Assembly: GCA_021432635.1 (NCBI GenBank)
Contig: MU270108.1
Coordinates: 152,941-216,940, forward strand
Origin: Thozetella sp. PMI_491
Lineage: Eukaryota > Ascomycota > Sordariomycetes > Chaetosphaeriales > Chaetosphaeriaceae
Length of the DNA: 64,000 nt
Reading direction: 5' to 3'
The notes beneath the pieces were generated by a model. It was not told the DNA's origin. It did not search any database and saw nothing but the letters and a program-made list of their open reading frames with translations. Positions 1 to 9,979 of the stretch are shown one piece after another. Position 1 is the first letter of the stretch. Each line of letters opens with the position of its first letter. Both the position numbers and the translations under genes were made by a program.

Positions 1-706
1 AGTGCGTTAGGGGCAGCTCGACAGCCTCGCGTATCTCCTGCTTTTGCATGTCCAGACCGCCGACGTCGGCATAGGCAACGTCGGGCTTCTCGTCGGCGCC
101 GAGCATGGCGATGGACGAGTCCGCCTCGGGCGGGAGGATGTCGACGAGGGCGTTGGAGTGGCGATGGAGCGCGACTGAGGACGACGGCTTCAAGAGCTCT
201 CGGTCGAGGGTGGAGAGGATCCGGACGACATAGTTGCTTCCTGTGCTCGATTGGACTATCCCAGTGCTAGATGGCGGTTAGCTTGGCAAGCGGCAGGGAC
301 GCGGGCGCCTGCGCGAGGCCGGCTTACTTCTGATCAATCGCCTCCATGAACTGGCCGATGACCAGGGGTACGCTTTGGATCCGTTTGATCTCCTCTTGGG
401 CGCGGACGAGTTCACGCTTCAAGCTTCTGTCGTGGGAAGGTTGGTTAGCTAGGGGCTCTGGCCTGATGGGACGGTGCCCGGCGCCGGGGTGGATGGACTG
501 GAAGGCTACCTCTGCTCGTCCTTGATGTACTCCTCCTGAAGCTGGATGTACTCTAGTTGCCTCTGGAGCTTCTTCAGCCCAGCATAGTCATCGCCGCCAT
601 CCGTGCTTGCACCCTCAAAGTTGTCGATGCTGGGGATGGTTGACGGGGCCGACTTCTTGAGCAGCGAGACGTGGTTTGGGTGGTTCTCGACGAGGACGTC
701 GCCCAT
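1..706 (-). CDS. RPT3: 26S proteasome regulatory subunit 6B (RPT3), 5' part, cut by the window edge
   Basis: This is one of the six AAA+ ATPases of the 19S proteasome base, which unfold ubiquitinated substrates in nucleus and cytosol. Visible exons are 706-510, 426-328 and 266-1, with GTAGCC and GTAAGC donors. The chosen ATG at 706 gives [12 protein letters not shown]; a longer in-frame reading upstream is not family-like. The N-terminal coiled coil (about residues 40-75, ending [15 protein letters not shown]) pairs RPT3 with its neighbour ATPase. It is followed by the OB-fold region ([36 protein letters not shown]) and the linker [20 protein letters not shown] that opens the AAA domain. The Walker A, Walker B and C-terminal HbYX segments lie outside the window. 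Only the upstream neighbour is visible: a divergent small fungal gene 1.4 kb away. No PACE proteasome element (GGTGGCAAA) was seen upstream. The family call is secure; the exon borders are predicted. Confidence 0.93.
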
Positions 707-2138
707 TTTGTTGGCTGTCGTCTGTTGTCCGCGGGAGCTTCGGGGGTTCGGTGCGGTTGGCTCAGGCAATCAATCGATCGCAGCGTCCGGACTAGGGTGG
801 GAGGATGGTTATGGCGGTGAAAGGAAAGGGGTGTGGTGAGCGGTCGCCGGTGTTGCGGACGGAGGTCTGCGGTTTGGTAGAGGGTTTGGTTTGACGGGTT
901 CAGGATGGAAGTTCTGCTCGCTTCTTTGGCTTCAAGGCGCGTGCAGCCGGGCCTGGCAGTCGTCGTACCCAGCTGCAGCCTTTGGGGGTTTCTTACAATT
1001 TGATTGGCCAACAAAGCCTCCCTTGGACAAGGCGAAATGGCCCGTGTCGGCAGTGGGATGCTACAGAGAATGGGTCCGAGCCGAAGCGGTGAACTGCGGG
1101 TGCTCGAGGGTATCTTTGTAGCAGCCCACAGACCCGGCTGAGGACTCAAGAGTCCGTCCGGGAACCCTCGGACAGGGGTCATTTCCCAACAGCTACTCTG
1201 CTCCATATGGGTTCTCCGCCGTCAGTCTCACTGGGCCCCGGTCCTCCTGCAGGGAAGTAATGCGGGAGCAATGTGATTGAAACTCCCCTTGGGGGCTTTC
1301 TCTCTCTGTTCCACTTTGGACACCTGAGAGCGAGAGCGAGAGCTCCAGTAAGTAAGGTACATACCTGCACTTACCTTGGGTATGTATGTGCCCGACTGGG
1401 CAAGGTACTGTATGTATTTCGTAGGTATTAGCTGCTTCTGTGTGCAGGGAAATGAGAAAGGCCCGAGGCACGGCCAGCCGTCTGCCTCCCCAAGGCTCTT
1501 GCCGTCCCTGATGCACTGAACACGACCATCCAATCTTATTGGCTCAGTGTGACATGCGATCCCGGCCGGCCGTGGGCCCCAGCCAGTGAGCAGCTGCACA
1601 GGCTTCTGGGATTGCCAGCCAGAACAGCGAGCGAGCACTGTCTTGCCTGTCTTTCCTGCGCCCACCTGCACTGTGCGAGCCTGTCCCGTCAGAGCAGTGC
1701 TGCCTCTGAACACCTCCACTCTGCTTGCCTCCCCTCCCCCAACAAGGCACCAGCCCAGTGGCCGGCACTGTACCACTGACTGTACCTCTTAGCTCCCAGT
1801 CATACATACCTCATGTCACCAAGCTCCAACTTCCACCTCCTGACTCTCGCCTTCCCTCTCTCTCCGACTGACCTCGTACAAAACTCCAGCCTGCCCGCTG
1901 CACTTGAAGCCTTCTGACTCCCCCGTCCCTTCGCCCTTGCGTCTCGGGTCTTTCTGCCTCTTTCGTCTCCCTCTCCACTGTCATCTCTTATCTCTTGGTC
2001 TAGATTCATGCTGTTCTCTGCCCTGTCAGCCCTGCAACTGAGCACTGCAGCAACATTTGGCTACCCCGATATCTGCCGATTGCCTTGTCCGCGATAGAGA
2101 GTCACAGTCGCTCAACCGTCCGCACAGAGATCGACACC
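707..2138. other. Intergenic region between divergent RPT3 and the small gene at 2139
   Basis: The stretch holds the RPT3 promoter on its left and a pyrimidine-rich leader of the plus-strand gene from about 1800 to 2130. Around 1335-1430 are several TAAGGTAC/TACCTTGG-type repeats like those in other spacers of this window. Open frames of 180 to 210 codons on the minus strand have the composition of GC-rich chance frames and resemble nothing known. Confidence 0.7.
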
Positions 2139-2788
2139 ATGTCTTCTTCGATCGCCATTCCCACCACTCCGGCCACTAATATGGAGATCGACCATCGCTG
2201 CCGCCATCAGACCGCCAAGGTCGCCGCGAGCTCATCGCCGTCGTCGTACTCCGGCTCGCCGAGTCCGAACACCCCCGAAACGGCCTCCAAGCCCACCCCC
2301 GGCTCGCGGTCGGCCCAGAAGCAAAAGATGCTGCACCAGCGACGGCCAAGCCTCCTGAGTAAGTTGCCCTCTTTACCACGGTCTGCGTGGTCGGCCGTCG
2401 TTGCCGCCCTTTCCTGCCGTGGCGTGGTGGTGGAAACCCTGCTAATATGAGGCTACCTAGGCTCCGCGATCTCTAAGCAAGAGTCGACCACCATCAACAT
2501 TTCTGACGACCCAGATGGTCCGCCGCGGCTTGTAAGTTGCCCTCGTCGGGGGCACTCCATCCCTTTCACGCAACCTTCTCTCATCGTCGTGGCCCCCCGT
2601 CCCAGAAGAGGCTAACCATGACGCCTCAGATTTCATACCTGTCCTCGAGCCAAGGTTTCGCCTGGAACCCGGAGATCTTCCTTCCTTCCTCGGTGGACTA
2701 CGATTACGTGCCCTTGGAGAACCGCCACGAGCCGGTCCACGAGATCCTGCTGAGCGACGAGGAGATTAAGAAGATGCTTCCACAATGA
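2139..2788 (+). CDS. Small conserved fungal protein of unknown function, about 149 aa
   Basis: Three exons are predicted: 2139-2358, 2461-2531 and 2630-2788, each with a clean GTAAGT or GTAAGY donor and a YAG acceptor; all phases fit and give 149 residues. The start is the ATG in a CACCATG context; an in-frame ATG at 2085 lacks that context. The N-terminal 75 residues are a low-complexity Ser/Pro/Thr region (SSSPSSYSGSPSPNTPE) with a basic stretch ending HQRRPSLL. The C-terminal 50 residues look structured and conserved: SYLSSSQGFAWNPEIFLPS, then YVPLENRHEPVHEI and SDEEIKKMLPQ. No catalytic motif, signal peptide or membrane segment is visible. I recall similar C-terminal tails in fungal hypothetical proteins but know of no assigned function. 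The conserved aromatic/acidic tail suggests a protein-binding peptide, which is inference only. Confidence 0.72.
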
Positions 2789-4041
2789 ACGATACCACAC
2801 CACGCTTTCCTGTCCCCTGTCGATACCCTTATTTCACGAAGTACACACACACACACACAAACGGCGCACTAGAACTGTTATTCTCACGAGAATCTGGTCT
2901 CACTTCTCACACACGGCGTTTTGGCACAACCCTCCGAATCCCCTCCCCCGCCTCCCTTCTCTCTCTTTATCTTGTCATTTGCTCCCGGCGAGGAAAGGGT
3001 TCTGGCCCAATATGGTCAATCGGTTTTGGACTTGGTTTGCTACACCCAAGGGCGGCGTGGGTTGCCTGTGGTGGGTTGCGGCCTCGCCATGGGCTAGTCC
3101 TCATGGTTGTGGCACATATGCCGAGCGTCGGCTGACCCGGCGGTCCTGGGGAGTTCTGGTATCCTGTTGGAGCCCTCTGTTATTACTTACTAGTCTTGGA
3201 TCCCGGCGTTGTTCTTGCTTCTCCCAGGCGACCAGGGAACGGGTAAGGGAAGTTCACAGGTCGTGGGACACATTGGCTGCCCCTCGTCCCTTCTGAGTCG
3301 TCCTCCTGCCCCCCTCTGTCAATCCCGCGCTTCTCAACACTGTACAATGAGACTTTGTCGTAGGGCTCTTGCCAATTCAAACACTCTCCGATTACGATGC
3401 CACGACCGGCGCGCAGATCTGATGCGTGACTACCTAATGGAGGACAAGGGAGGTCGGGTACCCATGCCCTCGAACTCCGCTCGGGACTGACTGACTGGCC
3501 CGCTTAGCATGCATGCCCGCCCCGTAGCGTCTCGCATCCGTCGCTGCAAGCAGATATGCACAGGGCCCGCAGCGGTGGCTGGTAATGCCCACGAGTGCTC
3601 TCCCACGTGTCTTATAGCACCAACTCCAGTTCATCCAGCGAAGCTTGCCTCATACAAACGTGGGTTGTGTGAGCGCGTTAGGATGAAACAGCCTGAGCCG
3701 GCGGCCTGTCTGGCGTCTGCTTAGACACGGATTCCTGGCTGGGAACGGCACAGACACACTGACAAGCGGGCCAGGGACTGACCCCGCCCCAAGACGACTG
3801 TGCCCCTCCATAGGCGATAACAAGCTGGGGGCTTTAGTGCCGCTGGCCGATAAGGCCAAGACCCACCCGATAACGAAGCCCCGGGGAAATAGACCCGGCA
3901 AATCACGCCTGGTTCGATGTAAACATGAACTTGGCGTAAATCCCCCCACACCATCGCGCATATCGAGGGGAAAAGAGGGAGAGCGAGGCCATCGCCCCAG
4001 CACCGAGGACAATAGTCCGGAGATACGTTCATTCGGGCACC
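2789..4041. other. Intergenic region between the small gene and Mis14
   Basis: It contains the 3' flank of the upstream gene, with a CA microsatellite at about 2842-2858, and the Mis14 promoter and leader. No family-like reading frame was found. Open frames of 100 to 180 codons on both strands overlap each other and show no recognisable motif. Confidence 0.65.
2842..2858. repeat. (CA)n microsatellite
   Basis: A short run of CA dinucleotides lies about 60 bases past the stop codon of the small gene, probably inside its 3' UTR. Confidence 0.85.
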
Positions 4042-4789
4042 ATGGAATCTGCTGCAGGGGTCGCTCACCGCAAAATCGAGCTCCAAGACCCCGAGGACTT
4101 GACGTTTCTGATCAACAATGTGCGGCGTGCCGCCGCCGACAGCATCAACGCGGCGTTCCCGCCCGTCGAAGGAGCCGAAGGCGAGGTGGACGAATTGCGC
4201 GTGCGGATAGAGGAGCTCGTGAACGAAGTATACCTTCCCCAACGCGCTCCCCTGCCCCCTTTTTAGACTCGGCTGACTCTGCTCCTCTTAGTACATCGCC
4301 CGTACCTTCACCCTTGCGGCCCCCAACCTCGCCATCAACGGAATGCCGGTCGACCCGGCGCCGTTCCTCAGCGGCGATGTGGAAGCTATGACCCCGGAAG
4401 AACACTTCGAAGCATTCGACGGACGGAAGCGGCAACGCGTCGAGGAGCTCGCCCGCGAGGAGGAGGACTTGCTGCGCGAGATCGCAGCTCTGAAGCGGCG
4501 CGTCCCCAAGAACACAGCTGACGCCTACGCCGAGAGCACCCGCGCCGGCGTGGCCGCCGATGCCGAGGCCGCCGACGTAGCCCGCGATCGCGTACGGGAC
4601 GCCGCTTCTCAGCGAGCCATGCTGGGGAAGGATGGGCGGCAAGTCGGTCTGCCACGACAGGCGGAGGTGGAACGTGCGTTCGCGGACGCCGTTGCCACGT
4701 TGGAGAGGCTGAAAAGAGACATGCCGGCGACGGTAGCCAAAATGGAGAGGGCCAGGGTTGCGGGCGAGTATGTCGTCACGGAGCGGTGA
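4042..4789 (+). CDS. mis14: Kinetochore protein Mis14/NSL1 (MIND complex)
   Basis: Two exons, 4042-4227 and 4292-4789, give 227 residues. The donor GTATAC follows a GAA codon and the acceptor is CTTAG. The N-terminal block HRKIELQDPEDLTFLINNV is the hallmark I recognise from fungal Mis14 proteins, and it is followed after the intron by YIARTFTLAAPNLAINGMPVD, also typical. Residues 95 to 225 are alpha-helical and rich in Glu, Arg and Ala (REEEDLLREIAALKRR and a C-terminal heptad-like stretch), as expected for the coiled coil that packs into the elongated Mis12/MIND heterotetramer. MIND links centromeric chromatin (CENP-C) to the Ndc80 and KNL1 microtubule-binding complexes. The start ATG has the context CACCATGG. 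Length agrees with other filamentous fungi. Confidence 0.85.
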
Positions 4790-5477
4790 GCCTTTGTGGG
4801 GGTGGGGGATTCCATATGGCAAAGAATACACGGGACAGGCGACATTAGCCTGGGTAACTCTAAGGTCCAGTCAAGCTCGACGCTCAGGACAATGGCATGT
4901 TATAGGGGCGTGAGAACTTGGAGTTGGGCGCAAGGTATGCTCTTCTTGATACCAATACTGGACAAACTCGGGGAGTTTGCAAAGGCAACGGGAACAGGCG
5001 AATATATAAGGAGAGTGAAAAGGCGAAGTCCCCGGTCCCAATGGTCTCTTTCTCTATATGCTTTAAGGATTACTAGGTGAACGCGATGTGGCCAAGATAC
5101 CCCGATGCAATCTAAGCCCCCCTCTTCGCGGCACAGGGACTTGGAGCGGGAGCAACAGGCAAAGCGCATTGATCAATAGGCCCCGAGAAACTCGAGTTAC
5201 ATCCATCCTCCAGTGTATCTCATGTCTCCGGTTGTCGTTTAACCCGGCTCCTAATCCAAAGCTCCTCTCTTTGATGTATGATGGGAATGACTACAGCATC
5301 ATTGTCTCTTCCCTGCCACCTCCTCATATCTTGTTTTTTTTTTTCTTTATTTCCCCTTCCCCACTTCTCTTCTCTCTACCGACCCGAGCCGCTTCCCCGA
5401 GCCATTGTGTCTGCCACGGACCTGCTGTTCCCATATTGCGTCGTCCGGGTAGCGCCAATGGTGTGGAGAGGTCCGTC
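4790..5477. other. Convergent spacer between Mis14 and Sec14
   Basis: It holds the 3' flanks of two convergent genes. A T-rich tract with an 11-base T run lies at about 5332-5350 and may belong to a terminator or poly(A) region. No coding signal is seen. Confidence 0.65.
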
Positions 5478-6762
5478 TTATGCCGCAGCAGGAGCCGGCG
5501 CTCCGGCAGCCTGCTCCTCCACGGCGACGGGTGCGGCACCCTCGGCGGCAGCGTCGCCCTCCTTGACCTCGCCCGGAGTGTTCTGAATTGCCGTTGACTC
5601 TTGCTCCCACTTGGCGGGACGAGCCCACTCCTTCTCGCGCCATGGCCCGGCATCGCTCATGGAGCAACCGCCCTCGCATTCACAAGTGCCGCCAAACTGC
5701 TTGGGCAGATTCTCGGCAGGCACCTGCGCGAGCAGCTCCTTCTGGTAGTTGCTACCGAGCACATGGATCTTCTGGACGGTGACGGGGTCAAGCCACCCCT
5801 TGACGACGCTCCAGACGCCTGAAAACCCCCAGGGCGCGTTGATCAGGTACAGACGGCCCAGGCGTTCCGGGTAGTAGTTCTGGCTCAAAACACTGGCCTG
5901 GCGGACGTAGCTGTAGACCTGGGGCGCCTTGGTGATGCCCACGCCCTTGAGGTCCATGATGCTGCAGCACGTCTCGAGGAGGAAACCGCTCTTTCGGCTG
6001 CAGGCCGGCAGACGGGGGTCGGCCACGCGTTCGTACTCGACCGCCAAGTTCATGAGCATGCGCTCTGCCGTCGTAATCTTGTACATGGCAGTCAGGTCGA
6101 TCCCGCCCAGCTGCTCGACGTAGACCGGCCGGCCGTCCTGGAAGCGGAAAGGGCAACGTCAGCAAGGTACCAAGTGAGAAAGGGCACTGATGGGCCGATG
6201 GTCGAGGGTGCATGCGAGAGCCACCCACCTTGTCAGTCTTGTGGTAGTACTGCGGGTAGTATTTCTGCACCTCCTCCTTCTCCTTGTAGTCCCAGATCGG
6301 CACGGTCTCGTCAAGGTTCGTCTCTTTTCGCCATTTCTCGCACTCGACGAACCTAAAGGAGGGGGGGTAGGGCCGTCAGCGAGGCGGTCCTGCGGAGGGG
6401 AGGGGGCCGGGGCGGCAGGAAGGAGGTAGGATATCTCACATGGCCTTGGAGAGGTTGACATCGAACTTTCGGGCGCGCAGGAAGCGGAGCTAGGGCCAGC
6501 GGACGGTCAGTAAGCTGTGACGGTCTTTGAGGGACATCGGACGGGACGCAAGGGCCCAAAGTGCGGGAGCATAGCCAGGGGAACGCACCAGAGTGAGGGT
6601 GTCGAGCCGCTTTGTGTAGCCCTCGGCCTCCAGCATCAGGCGCAGCTGGTGCACCTGGGCCTGCTGCTCGTCGGTCAAATGACCCGGGTGGCCATTCTGG
6701 GCGACGGGCGCCGTGGTTGGGAAATCGTAGTCGTCATACTTGGGATCTAGCTTCATAGACAT
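5478..6762 (-). CDS. SEC14: Sec14 cytosolic factor, phosphatidylinositol/phosphatidylcholine transfer protein
   Basis: Four exons (6762-6589, 6489-6440, 6352-6229, 6137-5478) encode 335 residues. The small N-terminal CRAL-TRIO-N helix bundle (about residues 25-75; [18 protein letters not shown], then [12 protein letters not shown]) precedes the CRAL-TRIO lipid-binding domain (about 95-280). Diagnostic blocks are [57 protein letters not shown] and [20 protein letters not shown]. Family members exchange phosphatidylinositol and phosphatidylcholine and help PI4P production at the Golgi. The tail after residue 300 is Ala/Glu-rich and probably disordered. The last Cys-rich loop ([16 protein letters not shown]) is a common Sec14 ending. 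The 50-nt second exon is the only unusual element; reading frame and family similarity support it. The start ATG begins [15 protein letters not shown]. Confidence 0.94.
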
Positions 6763-8016
6763 GGCGGGGACTGTCGGGTCTTGTTGTGCTCGGAAAGGAG
6801 GAAAGGGGGAAAGGGAAAAGGGGGAGGGCGGGCCGGCTTGAAGGCGAGAGGTATCTGTCGGTGACGCTCTTTTGCAAACGCACACACTTGGGAGAGGGGC
6901 ACAGGGGTTAAGGGATGCAGCAAAGGCAGGCCGTCGACAAGCAGCGGTGCGGTGGTGAGGGAGAAGGGGAAGGTGGCTCTAGCTCTAGGAGATAAAAATT
7001 CCCTGGCGAGTAAACAGATGGTCAAGAATGTCGCAGCTTGCTCGCAGTAAAGCCAGTAGGGTTTGGATTAGGTTCGGGGGAGAGAGGGCAACGACGACAG
7101 TGCAGTGGTAGGTAGGTAGTTAGTAATAATGGTAGTAAAGTTTAGGTAGCTGGACCCTCTTCCCCCCCTGGCTCTTTCTAGGGACGCTGGGTTAAATTGA
7201 GACCCAAGAACCAAGCCCCCCCCTCACCTCCCCGCCACATCCCCCCAACGGAAGAAAGTCCTACAACAAGCTACTGTACACCACAGGACCAAAAATTCGT
7301 CATAGCGAGGGGACGCCGACATGTGAGTGGAGGGCTTTTGTAAGAGATCATCCTCTCCGACTACCATAGCCTGAACCCCACATGGCACATGGGGTCGTCT
7401 CCCCCCCCCTTTTGTCTTAACAGCAACTAACAGCAATCAGCAGCAGCGAGACCCCTGGAGCCAGGAAGCCTTACCACGGCTATGCGCAGCGCCGTCCGTC
7501 CTGTGCAGGTGCAGCGGCCGGCGCTGGAGTGTGCATGAACCATCTCCCACAGCATCTCACACACCAACAGTATACATACACGCTACGCCCATCGAACCGT
7601 CTCATTTGCTCTCCGTCAGCTTGTATCTTGTTGCTCATAGGGGAGCAGGGGGGTTCAAGAGCTTATGTAGAGGTGTCAGCAGAGGTGAGGAAACAGCCCG
7701 AGATTAAGGAGGCTTCAGCTGGAAAGCCCAACAACAGCTGCAGAGCAGCCCTGCCAGCCTCCCTCCCTTCCCCCTTTCAGTTCCAAAAACGGAAGCAGGG
7801 GAGCAGAGAGGATGAAACTATGGTTGGAAACCCGGAGGCGTGATTCAAGTGCATCGAACGTCGTGTCTATTCGAACCTGGTGGACTTTGGTGTACACGCA
7901 CCAGCCGGAGCCATGCATATCGAAGATCCCGGAGACACCTTTGGCCAGCAAGTGGCGGGCATGGCGGAAATCGCTCCCTGGTCCGCCGTAGACCCTCGCG
8001 GTGCTTGTCCAACCCA
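6763..8016. other. Sec14 promoter and prefoldin 3 downstream flank
   Basis: Two minus-strand genes lie in tandem here with 1.25 kb between them. The spacer is G-rich on the plus strand near the Sec14 start, so the Sec14 leader is pyrimidine-rich in its own orientation. It includes a short GGTAGGTAGGTAGTTAG-like stretch near 7107-7122. No coding sequence is recognised. Confidence 0.6.
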
Positions 8017-9073
8017 CTAGCCGTTCGGGGTCCCATCGTCTTTGCCTCTGGGCTTGTTCTTCTCCTCCTCCTCCTCCTTCTCCTTGCGTTTCTGGACCAC
8101 ATCCCAGTTGTATACCCTAGCAATCGCGACCTCCATGGTCTGTTCTCCGGTTAGCTCAAGGCACTCGCTCGCGCACGCGACCGCCTCAGTCGCTAGCTCG
8201 CCAACGCACCGTAATCTGCTCTCTGAGGAAGTCGAGGTCTTCTTCACAGTTGGACATGCTCTGCTTTGCCGCTTTATATTTGGAGTCCAGCAGAGTCTCG
8301 GCCTCGTCTACCGGGTACGCCAGCATGACGTTGGCCTGCCTCGACGTCAGCACGTAGTCGCCAAAGACCTGCAGGGATTATGTTGTTGGAGAAACCATAC
8401 ACCCAGCCATATGTAGACCTCTTCTGTAGGTGGTATCTCGGCTTTAGCGTAGAGCGTCTCGTTGAGCTCGAAGGTGGTCTCTATCGAATCGGGCTCGTCC
8501 TGTCCCGGCTAGTTAGCGATCGCCCTCTCCTCCTTGTCCATGCGATGTTGGGCTTGCTGCCCCTCGTGCCCATCGGTCGCACCTTTCTGAGCTTGAGGAA
8601 TCGGACGGTGTCGAGTGTCTTCTGGATATCAGGAAGCTTGTCCTTCAAGCCTGCCATACGGCGCTGCAGGTTCTGTTCCATGAACTGGTACTTTCTGCGA
8701 GGAAGCACCGGAGTCAGCAGTGAACAAACGCTCGTGCATTTGCGTTTCCTCCCCCCTTCCATCGCCTAGACTAGATCTGACCCAAAAGAAATTCGCCAGG
8801 AGGAGAAAGCAAACTCACGCGATCATCTCCTGGAAGCTCCGCAGTGTCGGCTCGACCTCGGCGCGCGACGACACATAGTCCTCTACCTTGTCGACGAACG
8901 GCGCATACGGTATCCCGCGGGGGTTAGAGTCGGTATTAGCATCCCTATCGTGGAGCATGCCAAGGGCATCAGCAACGGGTGACAGCAGCGGAGAGAGTCT
9001 TGGGCCTGCGTGGTAGCAAGAGGCTCCCCACCGGTACTTACCCTGGAACGGGATTCTTGCCTTTGCTCGCCAT
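8017..9073 (-). CDS. PAC10: Prefoldin subunit 3 (Pac10/Gim2/VBP1)
   Basis: Six exons are predicted (9073-9042, 8944-8819, 8694-8583, 8499-8401, 8335-8210, 8139-8017), giving 205 residues. This alpha-type prefoldin subunit carries unfolded actin and tubulin to the TRiC/CCT chaperonin. Family blocks are GIPYAPFVDKVEDYV, KYQFMEQNLQRRMAGLK, LPDIQKTLDTVRFLK, FELNETLYAKAEIPPTEEVY and WLGANVMLAYPVDEAETLL, then the second coiled-coil helix (NCEEDLDFLREQITTMEVAIARVYNWDV). The C-terminal tail is a charged KEKEEEEEKNKPRGK run. The two long helices joined by the beta-hairpin region are thus complete. Exon 5 starts at 8335, because GANVML is how relatives read; another acceptor at 8369 would add 11 residues in frame. 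The first exon is only 32 nt. Confidence 0.9.
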
Positions 9074-9979
9074 GGCAAAAAATGCTATAGGGTATGCCCA
9101 GAGCAGAGCTGCCCTGGCCGGCTCTCTTGGTGGGTGCGGGCAAGTGTGTCCGGCTGCGCGGCCGAGTTGAGTGAAGGGATAGTAGCCGCGGGGGGCTGCA
9201 AGAACAGCATGTGCACACCTGTGGATTGGTTTGGTGCAAATCGGCGAAAAGCAAGCTACACCACTTGGCGCCCGTGGTGGGGCTCTCACCTCGGTGAGCC
9301 ACACTTCCCTATCACTGTTTTCATCCCGCCCCCAAAGCATCCTCTATTTTGCAATGCCCGGCTGCTTGTTAGCGTTGGGCAGGACAGCTTCGCGCTCTTC
9401 GTGTATCGAGAAAGACGCAGCACCTTCAAGCCGGAACGACTAGAGCTGTTATGGGCTATGGACCTGGCATCAGATATCCTAGGCTCCAACGAGCCAGCGA
9501 TCTACAGGGTAGGCAGGAATACGGCTCACATTGACCGGGAAGAGAGACGGAATAGGGGGGGGATTGGGAAAGTCTAGTACCAACCCATGCTATGTCATTC
9601 GTCACGCAAGCCGGTATCTATGCACATCTACTGGCCCCCAAATATGAATAGCAAACGCCAAGTCTACCATGCATTTGAGAGTCGTAGTCCATATATATCA
9701 TCCAAGAGTTTCAAACACTTGAGCAGTGCATTAATTGCAGAAGGGAAGAAATAAAGGCCTCTCGCCCGTCGCCCAGCCGTTATGTGACAAATTGCAGATT
9801 GGTATCATGTTCATCGCCGCTTTCGCCTCTCATCGTCCGTAAATGCAGTTTCTTGGGATCCTGAGCTCTCTTGTGTTCGCAATTTTGGATACATCGCTCC
9901 CTCTCATAAAATCCTCAGCGTTGATTAGATAGGATGATGATAATAGCATAAAAAATAGCCGGGAGGAAAACATGTCAAA
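9074..9979. other. frq downstream region and prefoldin 3 promoter
   Basis: This 0.9 kb lies between the frq stop codon and the prefoldin 3 start, both genes on the minus strand. In Neurospora the promoter of the frq antisense transcript qrf lies just downstream of frq. GATC-containing sites are present here (about 9498 and 9850) but no convincing paired light element was found. No coding sequence is recognised. Confidence 0.55.

Noticed and set aside
574-1206. 210-codon minus-strand open frame overlapping the RPT3 start
   Set aside because: It overlaps RPT3 exon 1 in another frame, has no motif, and its composition is that of a GC-rich chance frame.
8336-8368. Including the 11-residue segment in the main prefoldin 3 model
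   Set aside because: The family reads straight from WLG into ANVML, so the shorter splice form was chosen. The alternative is kept as a finding.
9074-9979. qrf antisense promoter light element downstream of frq
   Set aside because: Single GATC sites occur but no closely spaced pair comparable to known light elements was found.
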